The position numbers and the translations under genes were made by a program. From NCBI RefSeq assembly GCF_036785885.1, contig NC_092322.1, positions 18,622,466 to 18,686,465 of the forward strand: a DNA stretch of 64,000 nucleotides, given 5' to 3'. The stretch comes from Coffea arabica. Taxonomy: Eukaryota > Streptophyta > Magnoliopsida > Gentianales > Rubiaceae. The notes under the pieces are model-generated. The model had not been told where the DNA came from. It was given only the letters and a program-made list of their open reading frames with translations, and did no database searches. Shown piece by piece: positions 50,070-59,900 of the stretch; position 1 is the first letter of the stretch; every line of letters begins with the position of its first letter.

Positions 50070-50756
50070 CTATTGCTGTTGCTTCTGAATCAAAACCTTC
50101 TTATTCTTCTCGATTGTCGTCGCCACTTCTGGAGGCATATATTTCTCATCATGCTTAGCTAAAACCTCAGTGGCCTTAAAATAACATTTCCTACTCCTAG
50201 CTTTCTCCGAAACCATAAACGCCTTCCCATGATTACTACTACTACTATTTCTCTCCCTGGAAACATCTTTATCCTTCTATTTCTTCGGAAACGGCCTAAT
50301 AAACCCTTCCACCACAACCGAATGCCCTTCCCGGAACAAATCCGGCAACAAAGCCTCGTACTTCACCAAAATATCAGTCATTAAGTATGTGATCATGAAC
50401 TCCATCTTCGACGACAAGGGAGTCTGCGTCAAATTGCCCTCCAGAATGAGCCCGCCAAGGCGGAACTTGGATTTTGAAGCGTTTTGGGAATATTTCGCTA
50501 GGGCATCGATTGGCGTGATGTAGAAGACGAGCTGGTCTTGAAATTGGTTGAGGACGATGACTATAAACCCTGCGATGCAGCTGAAGGTCAGGGCATAAGT
50601 CAATAGCCAGTGGGTTTGAAGTTGTCTGGCTCGGGCTCCAATGTCGGATCGGTTTGGACGAACAGGTCGAGCTGGCCTGGTGGAGAAGAAGCGGAGGTTT
50701 AGGGAGAGGTTGTGGTGGCTGGGAGGATAGAGGGAGAATATTGGCTGAGATTTCAA
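50070..50756 (-). pseudogene. CCME: Captured CcmE (cytochrome c maturation haem chaperone), disrupted
   Basis: A continuous minus-strand frame similar to plant mitochondrial CcmE. It has a Ser/Arg/Pro-rich presequence, IGARARQLQ, the membrane anchor LLTYALTFSCIAGFIVIVL, then DQLVFYITPIDAL, KFRLGGLILEGN and PDLFREGHSVVVEGF. CcmE carries haem covalently and hands it to cytochrome c in the ccm system. Here the frame meets TAG at 50279-50277 after RPFPKK. It then resumes in the same frame for 68 codons, including the haem-binding block VLAKHDEKYMPPEV, to a second stop at 50070. No in-frame ATG exists upstream: the frame opens after a TGA without a start (50756 is a TTG). No intron is visible. It lies inside an inverted-repeat element, so it is a captured, broken copy. 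A functional CCME presumably exists elsewhere. Confidence 0.88.
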
Positions 50757-50866
50757 GAAGGTGGTGGTGCTAAAAGAGTTGTGATAATTGTGGTGACGGA
50801 GGAAGGTGGTGGTTGTGGTTGTGGCGGCAGCTGGTCAGAGTCGGCGGAGGAGATGGGAGGCTACTC

Positions 50867-51112
50867 TTTTTTTTTTTTTTTTTGTCAGCAACGATATATT
50901 TTTATAATCTACTCTATCCTAATCTAGGGAGAGGGGAGCCTAAGGAGGCTGTGGAAGGGGCTAGTGGGTATACAGACCCAACTAGACCAAGGGAGTACTA
51001 TGGTACAACCTTTAGATTTTTTTCGCTGCTGGTGAGGTTTGAACCCTCACCAACAGCCCAAGGAGGGACTTAAGTCCTCCCTGGTGGCCACTGAGCCAAT
51101 GGTCCAGTGGTT
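50867..51112 (-). mobile_element. tRNA-derived SINE, full length
   Basis: Read on the minus strand it starts AACCACTGGACCATTGGCTC, has an A box (GGCTCAGTGG) and a B box (GGTTCAAACC) of RNA polymerase III, and ends ATCGTTGCTGAC plus about 17 A. AGATGGGAGGCTACTC (50851-50866) and AGATGGAAGGCTACTC (51113-51128) form a 16-bp target duplication with one mismatch. It inserted in the Pack element, close to the 5' side of the CcmE copy. Confidence 0.9.
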
Positions 51113-51149
51113 AGATGGAAGGCTACTCGAGAGTACATTTGTAAACAAT

Positions 51150-51391
51150 CTATGGGTTCACTTGTCCCAATAACCTCTTGGACATTTTTGCCCTTATCAG
51201 AATATTCGTTCAACTCAAGTCCCTTGTAATCGGATCAAACACCCTTGTAATCGGATCATACACCGCTGAAAATCGGTAAATAACTCCACTAGCTCGTTTA
51301 TGCGAGTTTAGTGACCTTTTTGGCCACAAAAAAAAATTGATGACCAAAAGGCGCCATTTTGAATAGTTGAGTGACCGTTTCGACCATTCAC
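51150..51391 (-). repeat. Right terminal inverted repeat of the Pack element
   Basis: 242 bp, the inverted partner of 49767-49976. It contains a tandem CTTGTAATCGGATCAAACACC / CTTGTAATCGGATCATACACC pair not present in the left copy. Confidence 0.85.
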
Positions 51392-51467
51392 ACTAGTATA
51401 AATGTTGGGTACATCGCTATCTCATGTAGGAGTCCACATTTGTTCTATCAATGTCTGTGTATTTTTT

Positions 51468-51701
51468 AACCAACTTTCTTTAGTGGAATTGGCCATCACC
51501 TTTAATATAGGATGGGAGGTCAAGATTCAAACCTTGCCTCTCATCAAAAAGTTGACACTTAATATGGCTTTGCTTAGATCCATGTGGGTGCTTTACTCCC
51601 ATGTGATCCGATGGTGGTTTAGTTCTCGTCAGTTCCTCGTGACCTTAGATTAAGAATAGGAATAGAAGTAGTTGTAGACGATGATAATTGACAAAAAAAA
51701 A
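51468..51701 (+). mobile_element. Second SINE, plus strand
   Basis: A 234-bp element with an A-box-like TAGTGGAATTGGCC, a B box (AGATTCAAACCTTGCC), a 3' segment TTAGATTAAGAATAGGAATA, and TTGAC plus A9. The 3' segment resembles that of the SINE at 50867 (TAGATTAGGATAGAGTAG). The flanks GTCTGTGTATTTTTT (51453-51467) and GTCTATGTACTTTTT (51702-51716) match in 13 of 15 positions, an aged target duplication. Confidence 0.8.
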
Positions 51702-52059
51702 GTCTATGTACTTTTTGATTAGCTATTATTTTTCTCGATTTCCTTTTGTTCCTTTTTTTTTCTATCAATTTTGGATAATCTTTGCACAAATATATTAAAA
51801 TTTATGGTTAGTGGGATAAAATCCAATCACAGCATTTATTATTATCTTTATCACATGTATTGTCACGTTGAATTCTTGATATGTCTCTTCTAGTAAATTT
51901 CTATCTCTCTTGATGGCTCATTTTTAATTGATCCTATTAGAATATTTTTCAAATTAAATTTTGAAACGAACATTAGCTTTATTACATAACTTCTATATAT
52001 TACAGGCTCAAATACTTTTTCTTTGGAGTTATAGGCATGTTTATCATCGAAGTTTCATT

Positions 52060-52155
52060 CGGATGAGCGATATGTTGGACGGTATGGCGGAAGAGGGTGT
52101 AAATGAGAGATCCCGGATTTAAGACCTTCTCACCTCCCACTTACCCAAAAAAAAT
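52060..52155 (+). mobile_element. Possible SINE remnant
   Basis: GGCGGAAGAGGGTGTAAATG, then GAGATCCCGGATTTAAGACC, then CTCCCACTTACCCAAAAAAA resembles the tail of a tRNA-related SINE with a decayed B box. No target duplication or clear 5' end was found. Confidence 0.3.
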
Positions 52156-52799
52156 TTTTATTTATAGTTCTCTGCATAATTTTTACTATAAATTCTTAGC
52201 AATTGTAAGCAAATCCGAAACCTGTCTTATTCAAGTATTGTAGTTTTAAATAATTACATTTGGAAGCATAAAGAATTTTTCATTCCATTGGAGATGTTTT
52301 GAAGTTTGGAGTTTGTAGTAATTATGTGGTATAGAGAAATTATATAAAATTTTTTATACATAGAAAATTATATTGTGATATGGTTGAAAATCATTTTGCT
52401 TACATAAATAATTTATACAAGTTTTTAGAAAATGTTTTTAAAATTTTTCACGTTGATGCTATTGCTTTTTTTCCCCAACTTTTTGTTCTAGATTTAGTTA
52501 AATTATTTTTGCCTTTTAGTTGTCACAAAGCTAGCGTGAAGAAGCAAAAGAGTTACACAAAAATATTGTTTATTCCTACATCAAGGGGATTGATCACGAA
52601 ATTCTGAACAAATGAGTCTCAAGTTATATTTATGGAAAGAAAAATATAAGAATGACATGTTTTATTTTATGATGTCGCTTCCAACCAAAGATAATTGCCT
52701 GTACAAATGGATAGGGTTGAATCTAGTTATCAAACATATATAGACTAAGAGCTTAGGAACTTGCCAAAATGTTTGTGATTGCAGCTGACGTGTCATTTC
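52156..52799. other. Intergenic DNA, no gene recognised
   Basis: AT-rich, no element with defined ends and no recognisable frame. Confidence 0.45.
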
Positions 52800-53000
52800 A
52801 GGATTGGCTAAAAAGTTGTCATCCTCCACGACCTGTGCACGTGACCGGACGCTTGCAAATTGGACTATTCTATGAGCCACCGAATGTTTTGCTTGCATGC
52901 AATCCACTGAAAAGAATGACAATAATTGTGCTAGTGTGGTCGTCAGCCACGTGTTCAGATGTGATTGGCTTCATGGTGACGTGGCGCGAGGTGATTGGTG
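52800..53000 (+). promoter_or_regulatory. Promoter-like patch with G-boxes and CCAAT boxes
   Basis: Two perfect G-boxes CACGTG (52838-52843, 52948-52953) and an ABRE-like GACGTGGC (52978-52985) are interleaved with three inverted CCAAT boxes (ATTGG at 52803, 52964, 52994). A CT-rich stretch resembling a plant 5' leader follows. GC content is well above the flanks. The gene it would drive is not identified, and the direction is inferred from the CT-rich leader. Confidence 0.45.
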
Positions 53001-53454
53001 GCAGCTTTGGTTTTCTTGCATGTGAAAATTTTTTTCCCATCGCCTTTCCTTCCGTTTTTCCACCAGCTCTACCTTTGCCTTTCCCTTTGCCTTTCCACCA
53101 GTTCTACCCGCTCTAGACGTCCTTCTCTACCCACTCCAAATTGCTTCCAGACTGGGTTATTCATAGTCAGTTTGCTTCTCTACCCACTCCAGCCGTACAT
53201 TTCGTCTGCCAAGTCCCGAGGATTAGGCGCTTGTGATGATGAGACCTGTTGGTTGTCCCCTTATTTTTTCAAGCATATGGATCATGGGGTAGGCTCGAGG
53301 CAACAATTTCCCCAAAGCTCCATTCTTTCCATTCTCTCCCATCCCTGCTTCCTTTTCCCCCTTGTCAAAGTTCATCCGAAGCCGACTATAGCTTATTCAA
53401 AAGATGGTCTTCAAGTATTTTCTGCTCTTTAACAACTATCTTGGAGAAACCAAC
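53001..53454 (+). other. CT-rich, leader-like region
   Basis: Pyrimidine-rich plus strand with a tandem CTTCTCTACCCACTCCA pair (about 53120 and 53172). A 145-codon frame (52995-53432) spans it but has the composition of translated CT-rich leader and matches nothing I know. Confidence 0.35.
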
Positions 53455-53995
53455 AACACTCAAAACCTACCATTTTTTGTTCTATTTTTTCAGGTATGTT
53501 GTAGATTTGTTCGTTTATTTTTTTTCTCATTTTTTTTCCTCGTATGCTTTTTTTGGAGCATGGCAAAACAAAAATAAAATTATCCAGAACAAGTTCTTTG
53601 TCGGTGCATGTCACTTTCTCTGGATTTGTTTTATCTTTTGCAGTGAACTGTTTAGCTAGACTCTCACTTAACATTCTGGGAAGGAAGTTTGGTATGCCTC
53701 CTCCAAAAGATGATCTTCTCTCTGAAAAGTATTTTGGAACAAACTAACAACTTCCATTTTTTGTTTCTTTTTTTTACCAGGTATGTTGTTCATTTGTTCG
53801 CTCTTTTTTGCCCAATTTTTTTTCCAAAATTTTGTTCTTGTATGCTTTATTTGGAACATGATTTTTAAGAGAACAAAATCAACATTATCAAGAATATTGT
53901 TGGCGGATATCATTTCCTCTAAAATTTTTTGTTTTCCTTTTGCAGTGGACTTCCTAACCAAACTCTCGCTTAGCATTCTAGGACAGAAGGGAAAA
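53455..53995 (+). repeat. 287-bp tandem duplication with splice-like borders
   Basis: The block CCATTTTTTGTT..CAGGTATGTTGT..CGTATGC..TTTTGCAGTGAAC..CTCTCACTTAACATTCT occurs twice. Its landmark CAGGTATGTTGT is at 53491 and 53778. In each copy CAG|GTATGT looks like a 5' splice site and TTTTGCAG a 3' splice site about 150-165 bp later. The copies have diverged moderately. Confidence 0.7.
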
Positions 53996-56900
53996 AAGTC
54001 AATCTTTTGCACTATAATCAGGTGTTTTCTAAGGATATCCTCTCTTTTATTCTGTATTTTTTTCTTGGCTACAAATGGTATTTTTTTAGTATTTTTCCCA
54101 TGTGGTCGTAGTCTGCAGTAGTGGTTATTCGGTTTTGTGTTATTATGATGGATAAAGAAAGAGAGAGAGGTCACAAGGAGGGCTTACTATTATTTGAGTT
54201 TTTTTTCTCATAACTCATAAGGAGGACTTACTATTATTTGCATTTTTTTGTTGCCTTTTTATTGTTGGGTATAGTAGTATTTTAGTCTTTTCAATTTCAT
54301 CAATCATTGAAAAGGTAATACTTTGTAGAGAATTTCTTAAGCCAAAATAACAAAAAGATGCAAGGATTCATTCTATTTTCAGAAAAATTTGTTTTTGTTC
54401 TTTAGTATTTCATCATCTTATTATTGTGTTTTTTACGTGTTATAGGTGCAAACAAATGATTAATGATCCAGTCTTCCGGAAACTAGTCATGAAATTGGAA
54501 AGTTTTTATGTTGAAAACATTGTGCACTATGAATTCTTTTGCTTTTGGGTCTAACTGTCTAAGGATGGTGTTCATTATTGGACAGTGTAATTCTTTGATT
54601 TTTGCTTTCTAAGTGCTTTACTATTTGAACGCTGCTAGCACTACTTTGAATGGTAGATACTGATTTTAAATTAAAGTGGGGAGTTTTTTTTTAAATTTTG
54701 GGTATATTATTGATAAATGAAGTGATCTTGTCTATGTTTTTTGAGGTTATTGTCAAGGAAAGGAGAAAACAAAAAGCTTGGATGACTTTTATTGTTAAGC
54801 ATTAGGGTTACACAAATATGCTAAACTTAATGCTTACTAACTTTGTTATTAAAAGTTCCAATAATTTTTTTGTTATTGCAGCAAACCATTTTAATTCCTA
54901 TTGCCACTCAAGAGATTTGATCTATATCTTTTTACTCATTTAGATTTTTTCCTTTTTATCCTATTAAGACAATATACGAGGTTTCATTTGAGGGATATTT
55001 ACTTCACAAGTTTAGGCATACCTGATGTATACATTTTGTGCATTAGGCAAAAGCCATGTTTATGGTTTTCGTTCAATTACCACTGCAAGATTCACTGATT
55101 AATATGCAAGCTGTTTACATCCGTGCAGCATGTTCAGCCTATTATTTTCTGCACTTTTTCTTATAAGGATGTAACATTTTCAAGTGAAGAAAAACCCGTA
55201 TTGATTATAGCTTTATCTTTGAGTGGTCCCCAATAAGAGAACTCAAGAATAGAGATGTGTTTTTGATCTGTACCACGTCAATGATTGTTGTACTAGGGGT
55301 CTTGTTTGTACATCTATTACTCATAGCAAAGGGTTATACTCAAATTTAAGCAATCCCAGGCCTTTTATTATTGGTAAACTCTTTAAAATAAAAAATATTA
55401 TAACATGATAATTTAAATAATACTTCTACATTTATAATTTCTCTGATTAGACGCTTCACAATGATGTTTTTCCTATAGGTTTTTCTATTAATGCTGGTGT
55501 GTTCTCTGAACATTATCAACAAATCAATCTACTACTACTTCTTTTGTATAATAAAAAATGTCATTTTATCCTTTCTGTACAAGGCCATGCAAGATTTTTT
55601 CATGGCTGATCAACTTTGTAGCTAGGTTAGCTCAGCTACTTGTGTCTTATGCAGTGACTTTTCTCATTACTTTAAAAGAGGTTTTGCCATACTTAAAAGG
55701 TCATGTTTACTATGATTATCTCTACTATATCTACTGAATTTATCATTATCTAAATTGATCAGGGAATGATGCTCAGAAACCTTGAGTATGTAGCTTGCTA
55801 CTATTTATCAGGATGCTACAAAACTCAGGACTATGGACTTGCATGAGGAGTAACAACTATAGAGACTTAGCTTATGCAGTTTCATTCCTTCCTTGTTATT
55901 GGAGAGCTATCGTTTGGTTGAGAGGATTGTAGAGATCACCATCTATTACCAGCCAGATTTTGGAGTCACAATTATGATGATTAGTAGTATTTGTGACTTC
56001 TATTACATTTTTCTTTCTACTCTTCAACTCTTGATTCCTTTCTAAGCTAAACAATGAGCTTTTTTTTTTTCTTCTTTTTCCTTGCTATTCTCAAACTGCT
56101 TTCTGCATACCACCTTCTTTTGCTCAATTGTTGGTAAGTAATTAGTTGCTAGAAGATTATTCTTCATTTTTCTTGCTCTTTCTTTTTTTTTCTTGTACTT
56201 TTCTTCCTTCTGGTGCATCTGCTGAGTGGGTTTAAATTTTTCTTGTTTTTCTAAGACTTTGAAATCCCATTTTTGCCTTTCTTCTGTCAACAACTTTTGC
56301 ATCACTATACCTTTTTTGTATTGTTCGTAGCTTTTTGTTTTGTTTGGATTCTGTCATGAGTTGCTTCGACTATTCTTTTTTATGTTACTGACCTTTAATT
56401 TTTTAGCTTTTTCCATACACACACACACATTTATGTGGTTTGTGCTTTGTTCCATGATGTAGGACATTTGTAGGCATTTTTTAAATTATTTTTGGGAAAA
56501 AATTTAATGTGCAATAATTAGAGTTTTTTAAATATGTTGTTTTCATATCATGCTTGGTGGAATTTCTCTTTTATTTTTTTAATAAAGTTTAATATGTTCG
56601 AATTCTGGTTTACAGATATAATGTAGAGGTTTTTGTTTGTTGATGATTGCCTGGGCTAAATTTTTTTACTTCTTTGATGTCTAAAGTTTTATGTGACTAG
56701 AAATTTAGGAATCTTAAAAATCTAAATGTTTGTTTATCTCCATAGCGCTTTTCCATAATTTTGACGTTTTTCTCTTCGTTTTCTGCTTTAGAGATTAGTT
56801 ATTTTAATATTTGCTTTGTTTGCATTGCTAATTTGCTCTTTTCCTCTTATTAAAAAGGAAAAAAGAAACTATTGACATCACCAAGAGATCTCCCCTCAAA

Positions 56901-59900
56901 TTCTGGTTTTTGACATTGACTTTCTTTTCTTCTCTTTTCATTTTCTTATTTGGGCTTTTGCTTTGAACTCACTGAATTTGTGATGGTTACTCTCATATTG
57001 GTAAGAAACTTTGGCCATGATTTTTTTTATTTGCTCAAAAGACACCAATTTTTCTAGATTGAGAATGATTCTTCCTTACACTTATCCTATTTCTTTCAGC
57101 ATGTACAAAGAATGTAATTTTCGTTTTCTTTTTATTATAAATTTAGCTTACCTTACACAATAAATAAAATTAAAATTAAATAAATGTTTAAGCTTACATG
57201 TTCCATCTTATTTGTTTTGCAGATTAAGCGAAACTTGAGTACTGGTTGCTTTTTTGTTGAGGTCGGAGCAAACAATGAAAATTTCTCAACTTTTCTTTTT
57301 TTTTTTTTTCCTTTCAATTATGTTATGAATTTGCTATTCCAAGTTATAGGAGCCAATATGAGGACTTTGTCGAGCTAAAATGCATGATTATCTATATTCA
57401 TTTTTTCTCCTCTAATTTCTTTTATTTCCAGGACAAGTAAATGATTATCTAACTCAATCATGCAAAAGTTTACGAACAAAACTATCAGTTTCTCCTCAAA
57501 TATATCTTTCTTTTTTTTTATTTTCCTTTCATTATATCCAAAAACAAGGGGCATCTTAATAATCTCAGTAATCTATTCATTATATTATCTTGCATTTCCT
57601 TAACAAATTACCTATTTTCATTGTTTAATAAAACTACAAAAATATAACCACAAAGATTTAAGTTCATTTTTATATAATTTTTCATACTTAATCTCTAAAT
57701 TTGAATAACTGGCCATTTTTGGGCAAGGTTGAAAATTACACCATGCATCGCACTGCGTTCTCCTCCTAGTTATTATATAAGAAGAGAGTGGATAGTTATT
57801 GTAGCAACCCAATGAATGCTAAATAGCTCTCCTTTAGTTTGACACATGCCATACCCTTCTTTTGAAGAAGCTATTACATGCCGCATTTTTCTTTCGAGGA
57901 AGGTATTTCATTTTTTCTTTTGTTCTTTTTTGTCTTTTTTTTTTGTTCACCTTATTTCCTTTCTCCGGCTAAAGACAACTAAACAAATCCTCATTTACAC
58001 TGCAATTTCTTCATTTAGTTTCGACTCTGTACTCCTTTATTTTTTTTCCTTCATCCTAATTGTTTACTCTGCTGTTGATACATTTTCTTTCAATTTTGTT
58101 TGTAATTAACCAAATGAATGGTTTTGTTGCAGGAGATCAAGGATGGGTTTGCTATTTCTTTTTTTGCTTAGTCCAATAATTATGATTCATGGTCTTCTAC
58201 TCTTAACGTCTCTCTCTATTTAATTTTTTTTTGGTTATTTTTTGCCTCCTAATCAGAAACCTTTGCTTATTCCTTTTCTCGCCATTTCCTTTTTCATTTG
58301 GATTTTTTCTCTCCTTAAAAGAGGCAAGTTGTAGTTTGTATGTGATACTGTGAATACTTTTTCCCCCCAAATATAAATAAACGTGTTTTTTTTTCAATTT
58401 TTCAATTTTATTTATTTTGAAATTACTTTTTGACCTTTTTCATTTTTGGAAAAAAATTTCCTAATACTAAGAAAATGATGGATAGTGATTACATGAAGAA
58501 TCTTTAGGTTGATAATGAAAGAATTGTGACTACCTTCCTCCCATAAAATAATGAACGCCATTGTACATATTCATTCCAATTTTAATTTTTTATTTATTAA
58601 AATTCTTATTTGATAATAGAGTGACAGTGCAAGAGTGCAGGAAGAGGAATCTGACAAGTGAAAGTCCAAGGTAAAGTATGATCAGCAAGGAAGTGGCTAG
58701 GCCTATTGAATTAAAAATTAATCAAAGTCTCTTAATTTATGGATAATTAATTATATTTTGATATTTTGATTTATATAATGTTTCTTAATAGTGAAAAGTG
58801 CTTATTTACTGGATAAGGTGGATGGTATGTAAAATAATTATTGGGACTAGCAATTAAGGATGTGAAGAAAATATTTCATATCTTTTCATTTTGAATTACT
58901 AGCCCGTGTTCATGATAGGTAATTTATTTTCATGGATTTTAATTTTAGCAATGATAGCCTGAGAATAAAAGAAGTGTAAAATTAGATTTTAGAATCTTTT
59001 GCTTAAACTAGTTTTATATGATTTCGTACGCTTATCCTTTTTTATTACCACTAATGGTTAATAATGTAATTAGAGTTGTAGATGATTGCAAAGTATGGAA
59101 CCAAACATATCATCACTATTTGGTTGAAAGAGTTGGTAATATTTTGTTGATTTAACTAGTTAAAATGATTATGGTTTTCAAAGGATTGCAATTGGTAGTG
59201 GAAGTTAGCATTAAGGCTTTCAACCTAGAGTGTTAGTCGACAAAATATTATTAGAAAATTCAATTTTGATTAAGAAAATATTTTTTTAATCAAACAAATT
59301 GTTGGTTTCAAATTTGTGTATGTAGATTTGGAAACATGGTAATTCATATTTTTATCTAAAATTACTATTTGTATTATAGACCTATTTGGTGAATAATGTT
59401 TTCATCTGTTTGTAATGCTATTAAGCAGGATTTAAATGGACGGATTAACTCACTTTTTCTCTCAAAAAGAAATAAAAATGTGCAAGTTTGTGTGTTTTTA
59501 TTGCCGTTGAAGATTGTGACAAGTGTTGGTGGCTTTCTAAGTTTTTTCTAATTATTAAAGTGCTATAGAAACATTATGATTGCTTTTTGTTTAGTTACAA
59601 CTAAAACTATGATACTATTAAACTGACAATGCACTTATAATGGATTTGCTTTCTCTTCTTTTTTGATATCATTATGTACACATAATATTAGTTAAAAAAT
59701 CTTTGTCCAAATCACAATAAATTGAGGGCTAACATCATAGATGGCATTTCGCTTCATAGCAAATTTTAATTATTTTGATACTCAATTTTCTCCTATATTT
59801 CTATTCATTATGTAACTAAGCTTTTAAGGGGCTCTACTTGTGCCTTGCACAACCATGGTACCTCTTATGTGTGTGTATGTATATATATATATATATTGAA

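Larger units (their letters stand above)
49767..51391. mobile_element. Pack-type TIR element carrying a captured CcmE gene
   Basis: Long terminal inverted repeats (49767-49976 and 51150-51391) flank a gene-derived core. Both read GTGAATGGTC at the tip, then CACTCARCTATTCAAAATGG, GTCACTAAACTCRCATAAAC and TTATTGGGACAAGTGAACC at the inner end. The right one has an extra 21-bp duplication (CCGATTACAAGGG twice) and a 6-base insertion. Long repeats around a host gene fragment are typical of Pack-MULEs. I found no 8-10 bp target duplication, so the superfamily is an inference. The core holds a CcmE copy and a later SINE. There is no transposase. Confidence 0.8.

Noticed and set aside
50754..50756. 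Treating CcmE as an intact gene starting at 50756
   Set aside because: The codon is TTG, no ATG precedes it in frame, an in-frame stop interrupts the protein, and it lies between transposon inverted repeats.
52995..53659. Overlapping plus-strand frames of 136 and 145 codons
   Set aside because: They are translations of CT-rich DNA (Ser/Pro/Phe/Leu-rich), overlap in different frames and match no family I know. Kept only as part of the possible non-coding transcript.
56042..56305. Lys/Glu-rich 87-codon minus frame
   Set aside because: Low-complexity translation of a T/C-rich tract.
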